A stretch of DNA of 64,000 nucleotides from Rubrimonas cliftonensis (GTDB taxonomy: Bacteria; Pseudomonadota; Alphaproteobacteria; Rhodobacterales; Rhodobacteraceae). Below, piece by piece: positions 9,569 to 20,171 of the stretch (the first letter of the stretch is position 1; every line of letters starts with the position of its first letter). Below the pieces are notes generated by a model. It was not told the DNA's origin. It saw nothing but the letters and a program-made list of their open reading frames with translations, and ran no database searches. Made by a program: the position numbers and the translations under genes. The stretch spans positions 516,141 through 580,140 of the forward strand of contig NZ_FNQM01000003.1 of NCBI RefSeq assembly GCF_900107585.1, written 5' to 3'.

Positions 9569-10714
9569 ATGCTGCTCAGCAGGACGATGAGTGCGTTCGG
9601 CGCCCCGGCGCTCGCGGCGGCGGCCCTTGCGGCAGGCTTCGCCTGCGCGGCCGAGCCCGCCGCCTCCGTGGTGACGGTGCTGAGCATCGCCGAGCCCCAT
9701 GCCCGCACGCTCCTGCTGCGGGGCGCGACCGAGGCCGACCGCCGGGTGGAGGTGCGCGCCGAGATCGGCGGGCTTGTCGCGTCGGAGCCGCTGCGCGCGG
9801 GCGCGTTGGTCGCCGCGGGCGACGCGCTGTGCGAAATCGACCCCGGCGAGCGGCCGGCGAATCTCGCCGAGGCGCAGGCGAACCTGCGTCAGGCCGAGGT
9901 CGAGTACGCCGCGGCCGTGCGTCTGCGCGACAAGGGTTTCACGGCAGAGACGGAATCGCTGACCAAGGCCGCCCGGCTCGAAGCCGCGCGCGCCCAGCTC
10001 ATGCGCGCCGAGATCGCCATGGGGCGGCTGACGATGACCGCGCCCTTCGCCGGCGTGCTGGAGACCGACGCCGCCGAGCGCGGCGCGCTGCTGCAGGCGG
10101 GCTCGGTCTGCGCGACGCTGCTCTCGCTCGACCCGATCAAGCTGGTCGGCTACGCCGCAGAGACGGACGTCGACGCGCTCGAGGTCGGCGGCGCGGCGAC
10201 GGCGAGGCTTGCGACGGGGCGCGCCGTGGCGGGCGAGATCCGCTTCGTCGCGCGCTCGGCGGACCCCGAGACCCGCACCTATCGCGTCGAGGCCGTCGCG
10301 CCGAATCCCGATCTCGACATCCGCGACGGGATGACGGCGGAGATCACCGCGGAGCTGCCCGCCTCGCCCGCGCATTTCCTCCCGCAGTCGGCTTTGACGC
10401 TCGACGACGACGGAGCGCTGGGCGTGCGGCTGGTGGAGGACGGCGCCGCGCGTTTCCACGCTGTCGGAATCGTCGCGGAGGCGCGCGAGGGCCTGTGGCT
10501 CTCCGGCCTGCCCGATCGCGCCGAGGTCATCGTCGTGGGTCAGGAGTTCGTCTCCGACGGCCAGCCCGTCGCCCCGACGCGGCGCGACGCGAGGCCGATG
10601 GACGCCGGCCCAGGCGCGGGTTCAGGCGCAGGCCCCGGCGAGAGCCCCAGCGGCGCCGAGGCCGGAGCCGACGCCGCCGACGGGCCGTCGCCTCTGGCCG
10701 AGGCCCGCCCGTGA
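9569..10714 (+). CDS. RND efflux periplasmic adaptor (HlyD/MFP family)
   Basis: 381 aa from ATG at 9569; a second ATG at 9587 (MSAFGAPALAAAALAAGFAC) is an equally good start. The N-terminus is a signal peptide ending near ACAAEPAAS. Next come a split lipoyl/barrel-sandwich domain (RRVEVRAEIGGLVASEPLRA and MTAPFAGVLETDAAERGAL), an alpha-helical hairpin between its halves, and a beta-barrel/membrane-proximal domain. The C-terminal 50 residues are a low-complexity Gly/Ala/Asp-rich tail. It would link the downstream RND pump to an outer-membrane channel, which is not encoded here. The stop overlaps the pump start by 4 nt (GTGA). Confidence 0.9.
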   Translation: MLLSRTMSAFGAPALAAAALAAGFACAAEPAASVVTVLSIAEPHARTLLLRGATEADRRVEVRAEIGGLVASEPLRAGALVAAGDALCEIDPGERPANLAEAQANLRQAEVEYAAAVRLRDKGFTAETESLTKAARLEAARAQLMRAEIAMGRLTMTAPFAGVLETDAAERGALLQAGSVCATLLSLDPIKLVGYAAETDVDALEVGGAATARLATGRAVAGEIRFVARSADPETRTYRVEAVAPNPDLDIRDGMTAEITAELPASPAHFLPQSALTLDDDGALGVRLVEDGAARFHAVGIVAEAREGLWLSGLPDRAEVIVVGQEFVSDGQPVAPTRRDARPMDAGPGAGSGAGPGESPSGAEAGADAADGPSPLAEARP

Positions 10715-13700
10715 CCGGGCTCGTCACCTGGGCCGTCGCACGCGCGCGCATGATCGTCGCGCTGGTGCTGCTCAGCATCGGCGCGGGCATGGCGGCCTAT
10801 GTCGGGCTTCCCAAGGAGGGCAGCCCGAACATCGACGTGCCCGTGCTCTACGTCTCCGTCGCCCTGCCCGGCGTGTCGGCGGAGGACAGCGAGCGCCTGC
10901 TGGTGCGGCCGCTCGAGGCCAAGCTCCGCGGGCTGGAAGGCATGAAGGAGATGCAGGGCGTCGCCTCGGAGGGCCACGCCGGTCTGGTGCTGGAGTTCGA
11001 CTTCGGCTGGGACAAGACGCGCACCATCTCGCAGGTGCGCGCGCTGGTGGACGAGGCTCAGGCCGAGATGCCGGCCGACGCGCTGGAGCCGACGATCAAC
11101 GAGGTGAACCTGTCGGCCTTCCCGATCCTTGTCATCAGCCTCTCCGGCTCCGCTCCCGAGCGCACCCTGCAGAAGCTCGCCAGGGACATGCAGCGCGACC
11201 TGGAGGCGCTGACCCCGGTTCTGGAGGTGGGCGTCGCCGGCGCCCGCGACGAGCTCATCGAGGTGATCGTCGATCCGATCAAGCTGGAGAGCTACGACGT
11301 CACCGTGCCCGAACTGCTGCAGGTGGTCAGCGCGAACAACGCGCTGGTCGCGGCGGGCGCGGTGGAGAGCCGCAGCGGTCGGTTCTCGCTGCGGGTGCCG
11401 GGGAACTTCGAGACGGCGCAGGAGATCAACGAGACGCCGGTGCGCGTCTCCGGCGACCGGATGGTGACGATCGGCGACATCGCCGAGATCCGCCGCACCT
11501 TCGAGGACCGCACCAGCGTCGCGCGCTACGACGGCCGGCCCACCGTGGCGCTGCAGGTGAAGAAGCGGCTCGGCTACAACATCATCGACGCCGTCGAGGA
11601 GGTGAAGGCGCGGGCGCGGCAGATCGAGGCGACATGGCCCGACGCGCTGCGGACCTCGGTCCACGTCACGTTCTCGATGGATCAGTCCGTCGAGGTGCAG
11701 GACATGGTCGGCCAGCTCGAGGGCTCGGTGCTGACCGCGGTGGGGCTGGTGATCCTCGTGGTCGTGCTGACGCTGGGCGGGCGCTCGGCGGGGCTCGTCG
11801 GGCTGTCGATCCCGCTGTCGTTCCTGCTGACCTTCGCGGTGCTGGCGGCGTTCGGCATGAGCGTCAACAACATGGTGATGTTCGGGCTGATCCTCGCGGT
11901 GGGGATGCTTGTGGACGGCGCCATCGTCGTCTCCGAATACGCAGACCGGCGCATGACCGAGGGCGCCGAGCCGGAAAGCGCCTATGCGGAGGCGGCCAGG
12001 CGGATGTTCTGGCCGGTGACGGCCTCCACGGCGACGACGCTCTGCGCGTTCCTGCCGATGCTGTTCTGGCCGGGGATGCCGGGGCAGTTCATGGGGCAGC
12101 TGCCGATCACGCTGATCTTCGTGCTGTCGGCCTCGCTGGTCGTCGCGCTGATTTTCCTGCCGGTGCTGGGCGGCGTTCTGGGGCGGGCCTCGGTGAACGG
12201 CGGTCGGGCGATGCGCCGGCTTGGCGGGCGCGCGGCGCGGCCGGGCGCGGCGCCGCTGCCGAAGGGAGCGCGCCGCACGCTGTTCGGGCGGCTCATCTCG
12301 CTTGTCGTGACCAATCCGCTCGGGCCGGCGCTCGCCATCGGCGCGGCCTGCGGCGGCATCTATCTCGTGTACGACTACTATGGCGGGCACAACCGCGGCG
12401 TGGAATTCTTCGTCGAGACCGAGCCCCAGCGCGCCATCCTCTACGTTCGCGCGCGCGGCAACCTCTCGCTGGAGGAGAAGGACAGGCTCGTGGCGGACGT
12501 GGAGCGGCGGGTGATCGGCGTCGAGGGCGTGGCGGCGCTGTTCTCGTTCGCCGGCGACGGCGGTCTCCAGAAGCAGGGCGGCGAGGGCCCGAAGGACAGC
12601 GTCGGCGAGTTGCAGTTCGAGCTCGAGCGCTGGGGCGAGCGCCGCGACGGCAAGACCATCCTCGCGGAGATCGTGGAGCGCGCGCAGACGGCGCCCGGCG
12701 TCATCGTGGAGCTGGCCGAGCAGAAGGACGGCCCGCAGCAGGGCAAGCCGATCCAGATCCGCCTAGAGGGCTTCGACTGGCCGGCGCTGCAGGCGGCGGC
12801 CGGCGAGCTCTCCGACAGGCTGTCGCGCATCGAGGGCCTGCGCGAGATCGAGGACACGCGCCCCCTGCCCGGCATCGACTGGCGCGTGAAGGTCGACCGC
12901 GAGGCGGCCGGCCGCTTCGGCGCGGACGTGCAGACCATCGGCGCGGTGGTCAGCCTCGTCACGCGGGGCGCCCTGCTCGACGTCATGCGCCCCGACGACA
13001 GCGACGAAGAGATCGACATCCGCGTGCGCTTCCCGCAGGGCGACCGCGTGCTGACGACGCTGGAGCGGGTGAAGCTGCGCACGCAGATGGGGCTCGTGCC
13101 GCTCAGCAACCTCTTGACGGTGACGCCGGCGCCGGCGCTCGCCGAGATCACCCGGATGAACGGCTCGCGCATCCTCGTGGTGAAGGCCAACGTCGACCCG
13201 GGCGTGAACGTCAACGAGAAGATCGCCGAAATCGCCGCGTCGCTGCAGGAGGACCCGCTGCAGAGCGTGCGGCCGGTGTTCCAGGGCGATCAGGAGGAGC
13301 AGGAGGAGAGCCAGCAGTTCCTCATGACCGCCTTTGCCGGCGCGCTGGGCCTGATGTTCGCGATCCTGCTGGCGCAGTTCAACAGCGTCTACAACTCGGT
13401 GCTGGTGCTGAGCGCGGTGGTCATGTCGGTCACGGGCGTGCTGATCGGCATGATGGTGATGGACCAGACTTTCTCGATCATCATGACCGGCACCGGGATC
13501 GTCGCGCTGGCGGGCATCGTGGTGAACAACAACATCGTGCTGATCGACACGTTCCAGGAGCTGAGCCGCTCCATGCCGCCGCTTGAGGCGATCGTGCGCA
13601 CCGCTGAGACGCGCATCCGCCCGGTGATGCTGACCACGATCACCACCATGGCGGGCCTTGCGCCGATGATGTTCGCCGCCAGCATCAACTTCGACGGCGT

Positions 13701-14085
13701 CGGGCCGGGCTTTGCGGCGCTGATGGCGGCGGGGCCGCTGACGGCGGCCGGCTGGGCGGCGCTCTACGGTTCGATCGTCTCGGTGGGCGCGCCGGTGGCG
13801 CTGTGGTGGACGCAGCTGGCGACGGCTGTGGTCTTCGGGCTGGGCGTCTCCACGGTGCTGACGCTGGTCGTGACGCCCTCGGCGCTGGCCGCTCGGGTAT
13901 GGTTCTGGCGCGGCGTCGGCTGGCTCGCGGTGACGCTCGCCGGCGGCGCGCAGGCGCGGGCGGACCGGCGGCTGCGCGCCCGATCCGCCCGCATCGCGCC
14001 GCCGGAAATCCTGTGGGAGGCCGCGCCGCCCCCGCCCGGCCCGATCGCGTTTCCGCCGCGCGCCTACGCCGACGCCGCCGAATAG
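10711..14085 (+). CDS. RND-family efflux permease
   Basis: 1,124-aa proton-driven inner-membrane exporter from GTG at 10711, which overlaps the adaptor stop (GAGG 7 nt upstream). It shows the duplicated RND layout: TM1, porter domain, TM2-6, TM7, a second porter domain, TM8-12. TM4 reads LILAVGMLVDGAIVVSEYAD. The first Asp of the canonical VDDAIVV pair is kept and the second is Gly. TM10 has GIVVNNNIVLIDTF, with Asn where AcrB has the relay Lys. This points to a non-AcrB subgroup, like several pumps with a single TM4 Asp. The C-terminus carries an Ala/Pro/Arg-rich extension of about 70 residues. Substrate unknown. Confidence 0.92.
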   Translation: MTGLVTWAVARARMIVALVLLSIGAGMAAYVGLPKEGSPNIDVPVLYVSVALPGVSAEDSERLLVRPLEAKLRGLEGMKEMQGVASEGHAGLVLEFDFGWDKTRTISQVRALVDEAQAEMPADALEPTINEVNLSAFPILVISLSGSAPERTLQKLARDMQRDLEALTPVLEVGVAGARDELIEVIVDPIKLESYDVTVPELLQVVSANNALVAAGAVESRSGRFSLRVPGNFETAQEINETPVRVSGDRMVTIGDIAEIRRTFEDRTSVARYDGRPTVALQVKKRLGYNIIDAVEEVKARARQIEATWPDALRTSVHVTFSMDQSVEVQDMVGQLEGSVLTAVGLVILVVVLTLGGRSAGLVGLSIPLSFLLTFAVLAAFGMSVNNMVMFGLILAVGMLVDGAIVVSEYADRRMTEGAEPESAYAEAARRMFWPVTASTATTLCAFLPMLFWPGMPGQFMGQLPITLIFVLSASLVVALIFLPVLGGVLGRASVNGGRAMRRLGGRAARPGAAPLPKGARRTLFGRLISLVVTNPLGPALAIGAACGGIYLVYDYYGGHNRGVEFFVETEPQRAILYVRARGNLSLEEKDRLVADVERRVIGVEGVAALFSFAGDGGLQKQGGEGPKDSVGELQFELERWGERRDGKTILAEIVERAQTAPGVIVELAEQKDGPQQGKPIQIRLEGFDWPALQAAAGELSDRLSRIEGLREIEDTRPLPGIDWRVKVDREAAGRFGADVQTIGAVVSLVTRGALLDVMRPDDSDEEIDIRVRFPQGDRVLTTLERVKLRTQMGLVPLSNLLTVTPAPALAEITRMNGSRILVVKANVDPGVNVNEKIAEIAASLQEDPLQSVRPVFQGDQEEQEESQQFLMTAFAGALGLMFAILLAQFNSVYNSVLVLSAVVMSVTGVLIGMMVMDQTFSIIMTGTGIVALAGIVVNNNIVLIDTFQELSRSMPPLEAIVRTAETRIRPVMLTTITTMAGLAPMMFAASINFDGVGPGFAALMAAGPLTAAGWAALYGSIVSVGAPVALWWTQLATAVVFGLGVSTVLTLVVTPSALAARVWFWRGVGWLAVTLAGGAQARADRRLRARSARIAPPEILWEAAPPPPGPIAFPPRAYADAAE

Positions 14086-14093
14086 CGGCGGCG
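14073..14093. terminator. Hairpin between convergent RND and uup genes
   Basis: A perfect 8-bp stem CGCCGCCG/CGGCGGCG with loop AATAG, which contains the RND stop codon. It lies in the 12-nt convergent gap and could serve both directions. There is no U tract. Confidence 0.5.
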
Positions 14094-14097
14094 CCGC

Positions 14098-15951
<1,854 letters not shown>

Positions 15952-15994
15952 GGCCGCCTTCTCGCGCGTGCGAAGGCCGCGGTCAACGGGGGCG

Positions 15995-16573
15995 TCAGGC
16001 GGTTCTGCGCAGCACGCGCAGGCGGGTCTCGCCATGGCGGCGGTCGTCCTCGACGTCCCAGCCCTCGGGGAGCGGCTCGGGGTCTTCGGCCGCCGTCTCC
16101 ACCACCGCAAGCGCCGCGGGGACGAGCCAGCCGCCCGCCGCGGCGCCCGCCAGCGCCGGCGCCACGAGGCCCTTGCGATAAGGCGGATCGAGGAAGGCGA
16201 GGTCGTAGGGCGCGCCGCGGCAGGGGCCGAGCGCCGTCGCGTCGCGGCGGTAGATCTTCGACGCCCCGATCAGGCCGAGGGACTCGACGCTCTCGCGGAT
16301 CAGCGCGCGGCTCGGGCCGTGGTCGTCCACGAAAAGGCAGTGAGTCGCGCCGCGCGACAGCGCCTCCAGCCCCAGGGCGCCCGTGCCGGCGAAAAGGTCG
16401 AGCACGCGCATTCCCTCCGGCGGCGACGGCTCGGCGTAGCCGCCATGGGCGAGATGGTTGAACAGCGCCTCTCGCACCCGGTCGGAGGTGGGGCGCAGAT
16501 GCGCCGCGCCGCCGCCCGCGGCGCCGGGCGCGGCGAGCGCCCTGCCCCGCAACCTGCCGCCGACGATTCTCAT
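15995..16573 (-). CDS. rsmD: 16S rRNA (guanine(966)-N(2))-methyltransferase RsmD
   Basis: 192 aa from ATG at 16573 (MRIVGGRLRGRALAAP, the conserved RsmD opening). Rossmann-fold SAM-dependent methyltransferase with SAM-binding motif DLFAGTGALGLEALSRGA (about residues 59-76), the acidic FVDDH motif and the catalytic FLDPPY motif. Length matches the family (about 190 aa). It shares a strand with uup and the class V aminotransferase. Confidence 0.95.
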   Translation of the reverse strand: MRIVGGRLRGRALAAPGAAGGGAAHLRPTSDRVREALFNHLAHGGYAEPSPPEGMRVLDLFAGTGALGLEALSRGATHCLFVDDHGPSRALIRESVESLGLIGASKIYRRDATALGPCRGAPYDLAFLDPPYRKGLVAPALAGAAAGGWLVPAALAVVETAAEDPEPLPEGWDVEDDRRHGETRLRVLRRTA

Positions 16574-16673
16574 CGGGCGGCCCGGCCTTCGCGTCCGGTA
16601 ATGGCGCGGGCGCGCCGGCCTCGCGGGCCCGCCGCGTCGGCGGCCCCGCACGGTGCGCCCGGTCGCGGCGGCG

Positions 16674-17900
16674 TCACAGCACCGCGTCGAGCGCGTCGAC
16701 CAGCCGGGCGATCTCGGCCTCGCTGGTGTAGTGCAGGAAGGAGAGGCGCAGCGCGCCGTGGCCCTCGTCGACGCCCATCGCCTCAATCAGCCGACGGGCG
16801 TAGAAATGCCCGCCGCCAGCCATCACGCGATGCCCGGCGAGCGCCGCGGCGAGCTCCTCGCCCGGTCGGCCGGCGACGAGGGCCACCGTCGGCGCGCGGC
16901 GCGCGGGGTCGGTCGGGCCCAGCACCCGGATGTCGTTGCGGCACCGCAGCCAGTCCATCAGCGGCGCCAGCAGCGCGATCTCGCGCGCGCGGATCAGATC
17001 ATGGACGCGGGCGGTGGTGACGTCGGGCGCGCCGCCCTGTGCGAAATGGCGGGTGTGCAGCGCCTCGATGTAGTCTGCGACGCCGGCCATGGCGGCGACC
17101 TGCGCGTGGTCGGGGCCGGCGGGGACCAGCTTCTTGCGGATCTCGCCGGCATTGAACCAGTGGCTCTGGTTCGGCAGCCGGTCGGCGAGCTTGCGGCGCA
17201 CGACCATGACGCCCTGGTGCGGCCCGAAGGTCTTGTAGGCGGAGAACAGGTAGATGTCGGCGCCCGTCTCCGCGACGTTCGGAAGGCCGTGGCCACAGTA
17301 GCTCACCCCGTCGACGCAGACGAGCGCGCCGGCGGCGTGCGCCTTCGCGGCGATCTCGGCGACCGGATTGATCTCGGCGACGATGTTGGAGGCGTGCGGA
17401 AAGGCGACGAGGCGCGTGCGCTCCGACAGCAGCGCGTCGAGGGCGGCGGGGTCGAGCGAGCCGGTGTCGGGGTCGACCTTCCACTCGCGCACGACGATCC
17501 CGCGCTGGGCGAGGCGCCGCCACGGGCCGGAATTGGCCTCGTGGTCCTGGTTGGTGACGATGATCTCGTCGCCTTCGGCCCACATCTCGCGGAAGGCCTG
17601 CGCGAGGACACAGGCGTTCTGCGTGGTGGACGGGCCGAAATGCAGCTCGTCGGCGTCGACGCCCAGCATCGGGGCGAGCCGCTCGTACGACTCGTCCATC
17701 GCCGCGCCGGCCGCCATGGAGAGCGGATAGGGCGCGTAGGGCTGGACCTTGGTGCGCGTGTAGAACCGCGTCAGCCGGTCGATGGTCTGGCGGCAGGGGT
17801 AGCTGCCGCCGGCGTTCTCGAAGAAGCCCCAGCCCTCGAGCGCGGGGTCGGAGAAGGCGGGGAACTGGGCGCGCGCGAAGGCGGTGTCGAACTGGGTCAT
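16674..17900 (-). CDS. Class V (cysteine desulfurase-like) PLP-dependent aminotransferase
   Basis: 408-aa fold-type I PLP enzyme. The PLP lysine sits in YLFSAYKTFGPHQG, preceded by the cofactor-binding Asp in ALVCVDGVSYCGHGLP. FGPSTTQNACVL is the phosphate-binding cup. The region where SufS/IscS carry the catalytic loop cysteine reads RVMAGGGHFYARRL, with no Cys. So although it looks like a desulfurase (CsdA-like) it probably transaminates or lyses another amino substrate. No neighbouring suf/isc genes. Substrate unknown. Confidence 0.85.
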   Translation of the reverse strand: MTQFDTAFARAQFPAFSDPALEGWGFFENAGGSYPCRQTIDRLTRFYTRTKVQPYAPYPLSMAAGAAMDESYERLAPMLGVDADELHFGPSTTQNACVLAQAFREMWAEGDEIIVTNQDHEANSGPWRRLAQRGIVVREWKVDPDTGSLDPAALDALLSERTRLVAFPHASNIVAEINPVAEIAAKAHAAGALVCVDGVSYCGHGLPNVAETGADIYLFSAYKTFGPHQGVMVVRRKLADRLPNQSHWFNAGEIRKKLVPAGPDHAQVAAMAGVADYIEALHTRHFAQGGAPDVTTARVHDLIRAREIALLAPLMDWLRCRNDIRVLGPTDPARRAPTVALVAGRPGEELAAALAGHRVMAGGGHFYARRLIEAMGVDEGHGALRLSFLHYTSEAEIARLVDALDAVL

Positions 17901-17979
17901 GCGCCCTGTTGTCGGGCGCCGCGGGCCCTGCGTCCAGAGCGCAGGGCCGCGGGCGTCGCCGCCCGCGGCTTGAAGCGTC

Positions 17980-19596
17980 TCAGGCGCGCCGCGGCTCGCT
18001 GCGCAGCCCCATGACGATGGCGACGCACATGACGAGCAGCACGATCGTGAACGGGAATCCCGTCGAGACCGCCATCGCCTGCAGCGCCGTCAGACCGCCG
18101 CCGAGCAGCAGGGCGATCGCCACCAGCCCCTCGAACACGCACCAGAAGACGCGCTGGGGCACCGGAGCGTCGACCTTGCCGCCGGCGGTGATGGTGTCGA
18201 TCACAAGCGACCCCGAATCCGACGAGGTGACGAAGAAAACGATCACCAGCACGATGCCGATGAACGAGCTGATCGAGGCCAGCGGCAGCGCGTCGAGCAT
18301 CGCGAACAGCTTCAGTTCGAGCGGCGCCTCGGTCACGGCCTGGTAGCCGTCGTTGAGGATCTGCCCGATGGCGACGCCGCCGAAGGCGTTCATCCACAGC
18401 ACGCACACCAGCGACGGGATGATCAGCACGCAGATCAGGAATTCCCGCACCGTGCGGCCCCGGCTGACGCGGGCGATGAACATGCCGACGAAGGGCGACC
18501 AGGAGATCCACCACGCCCAGTAGAACGCCGTCCACCCCTGCGAGAAGTTGGCGTCCTCGCGGCCGAAGGGCATCGCGAGCGCAGGCAGGTAGCCGATGTA
18601 GGCCACGAGGCTGTCGGCGAAGCCGGTGAACACCGCAAGCGTCGGCCCCACCGCGACGATGAAGATGAGCAGGAGCAGCGCCAGCACCATGTTCGCCTCG
18701 GACAGGCGCTTCACGCCCGCGTCCATCCCCGCAAGCACCGATACAAGGGCCACGCCGGTGATGGCGGAGATCAGGATCACCTTCGAGGTGTCGGTCGACG
18801 GGATGCCGAAGAGGTAGTCGAGACCCGCGTTCGCCTGCTCCGCGCCGAAGCCGAGCGACGTCGCGAGGCCGAACAGCGTCGCGAAGACGGCGAGGATGTC
18901 GATGAGATGGCCCGGCCAGCCCCAGACGCGCTCGCCGAGCAGCGGATAGAACGCGGAGCGGATCGTCAGCGGCAGCCCCTTGTTGTAGCTGAACAGCGCC
19001 AGCGACAGCGCCACCACGGCGTAGATCGCCCAGGGGTGAAGGCCCCAGTGGAAGATCGTCGCGGCCATGCCGAGGCGCGCGGCCTCCGCCTCGTCGCCGG
19101 CGGCGCCGCCGAGCGGCGCCCAGCTCCCGGGCGCGCCGGCGTTCTCCGCGAAGCTCGAGGAGAAGTGCGAGATCGGCTCGGAAACGCCGTAGAACATCAG
19201 GCCGATGCCCATGCCGGCCGCGAACAGCATCGCGAACCACCCGGTGTAGCTGTAGTCGGGCGTCGCATCGGGGCCGCCGAGGCGAACCGAACCCCAGGGC
19301 GAGACGATCAGCATGAGACAGAAGATCACGAAGACGTTGGCGGCTGAAATAAAGAACCAGTCGAGCGAACTGGTCATCCAGTCACGGATCGACGTGAACA
19401 CGGGCTCGGCAACGTCATGAAACAGTAGTGTGAAAAAAACGAACGCTATGACTGCAATACCCGAAATCATAAAGACCGGATTATGTATGTCGAGAGGAAA
19501 TGGACCCAAGTTTGCCTGAATGTTGTCTTGACCAATTTCATACTCAGTATCGATGACGCTTTCCGGCGGTGCGTCGAATGCCGTTTGCTCGGTCAT
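17980..19596 (-). CDS. BCCT-family betaine/choline/carnitine transporter
   Basis: 538-aa secondary transporter with 12 predicted TM helices, for uptake of quaternary-ammonium osmolytes (glycine betaine, choline, DMSP or carnitine). The ATG at 19596 has an AGAAGGAG box 6 nt upstream. Family motifs: the glycine-rich AAGMGIGLMFYGVSEPISHF, FHWGLHPWAIYAVVALSLAL with SYNKGLPLTIRSAFYPLLG, and the TM8 tryptophan box WTAFYWAWWISWSPFVGMFI, then RVSRGRTVREF. The cytoplasmic N-terminus is acidic, and the C-terminus is too short for the osmosensory tail of BetP. Substrate is not predictable. Confidence 0.93.
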   Translation of the reverse strand: MTEQTAFDAPPESVIDTEYEIGQDNIQANLGPFPLDIHNPVFMISGIAVIAFVFFTLLFHDVAEPVFTSIRDWMTSSLDWFFISAANVFVIFCLMLIVSPWGSVRLGGPDATPDYSYTGWFAMLFAAGMGIGLMFYGVSEPISHFSSSFAENAGAPGSWAPLGGAAGDEAEAARLGMAATIFHWGLHPWAIYAVVALSLALFSYNKGLPLTIRSAFYPLLGERVWGWPGHLIDILAVFATLFGLATSLGFGAEQANAGLDYLFGIPSTDTSKVILISAITGVALVSVLAGMDAGVKRLSEANMVLALLLLIFIVAVGPTLAVFTGFADSLVAYIGYLPALAMPFGREDANFSQGWTAFYWAWWISWSPFVGMFIARVSRGRTVREFLICVLIIPSLVCVLWMNAFGGVAIGQILNDGYQAVTEAPLELKLFAMLDALPLASISSFIGIVLVIVFFVTSSDSGSLVIDTITAGGKVDAPVPQRVFWCVFEGLVAIALLLGGGLTALQAMAVSTGFPFTIVLLVMCVAIVMGLRSEPRRA

Positions 19597-19689
19597 GGAA
19601 CGCTCCTTCTCATGATTTTTGGGCGGCCGCGTGCGGCGACTGGCGTACCGCAACTTCCCGCAGATCGCCGCAAATTGCAAACCGCCGGC

Positions 19690-19710
19690 CTGTCAGCGCG
19701 CGCGTGACAG
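19690..19710. promoter_or_regulatory. Inverted repeat between divergent BCCT and DUF4149 genes
   Basis: CTGTCA (19690-19695) and TGACAG (19705-19710) form a perfect dyad with a 9-nt GC spacer in the 164-nt divergent gap. Position and symmetry suggest an operator; the binding protein is unknown. Confidence 0.3.
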
Positions 19711-19760
19711 CGCCGCCCGGTCTGCTAGATGAGCGCCACGACAAGGCTGGGAGGTGTGGG

Positions 19761-20171
19761 ATGCACGAGATTGTTGCGCCTTTGGCGCTGGGGATCCTGA
19801 TCGGCGGCATGGGGCTGTTCTCGCTCGTCGTGGCGCCGACTGCCTTCCGCGCGCTTCCGGTCGAGACGGCGGGGCGGTTCGTGCGCGGCCTGTTCCCGCA
19901 CTACTACCTGTTCGTCATCGGCGCCGCGGCGTTCTCGGCCGTCGCGCTCGTCGGGCCGGCGCCCTACCTCGCGGCGATGATGATCGGCGTGACCGCGCTC
20001 GGTCTGCTGGCGCGGCAGGTGCTGATGCCGCGCATCAACGCGCTGCGCGACCGGCAGGGCGCCGGCGACGCGGGCGCGGCGAAATGGTTCGGCCGGCTGC
20101 ACGGCGTTTCGGTCGCGATCAACCTCGTGCAGTTCGTCGCCGCGCTGGCCGCCGTGGCGCTCTATGTCTGA
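19761..20171 (+). CDS. DUF4149/TMEM205-like small membrane protein
   Basis: 136 aa from ATG at 19761 (GGGAGG 6 nt upstream). Four hydrophobic segments: about residues 5-27, 48-65, 70-90 and 117-135. The N-terminal GILIGGMGLFSLVVAPTAF and the FVRGLFPHYY motif are characteristic of DUF4149. No catalytic residues are visible and the function is unknown. It overlaps mazG by 8 nt, so expression is coupled. Confidence 0.8.
   Translation: MHEIVAPLALGILIGGMGLFSLVVAPTAFRALPVETAGRFVRGLFPHYYLFVIGAAAFSAVALVGPAPYLAAMMIGVTALGLLARQVLMPRINALRDRQGAGDAGAAKWFGRLHGVSVAINLVQFVAALAAVALYV

Noticed and set aside
9829..10710. Upstream extension of the RND permease frame through the adaptor gene
   Set aside because: The extension is in another frame of the conserved adaptor and is Arg-rich nonsense; the GTG at 10711 starts at TM1 and overlaps the adaptor stop in the usual way.
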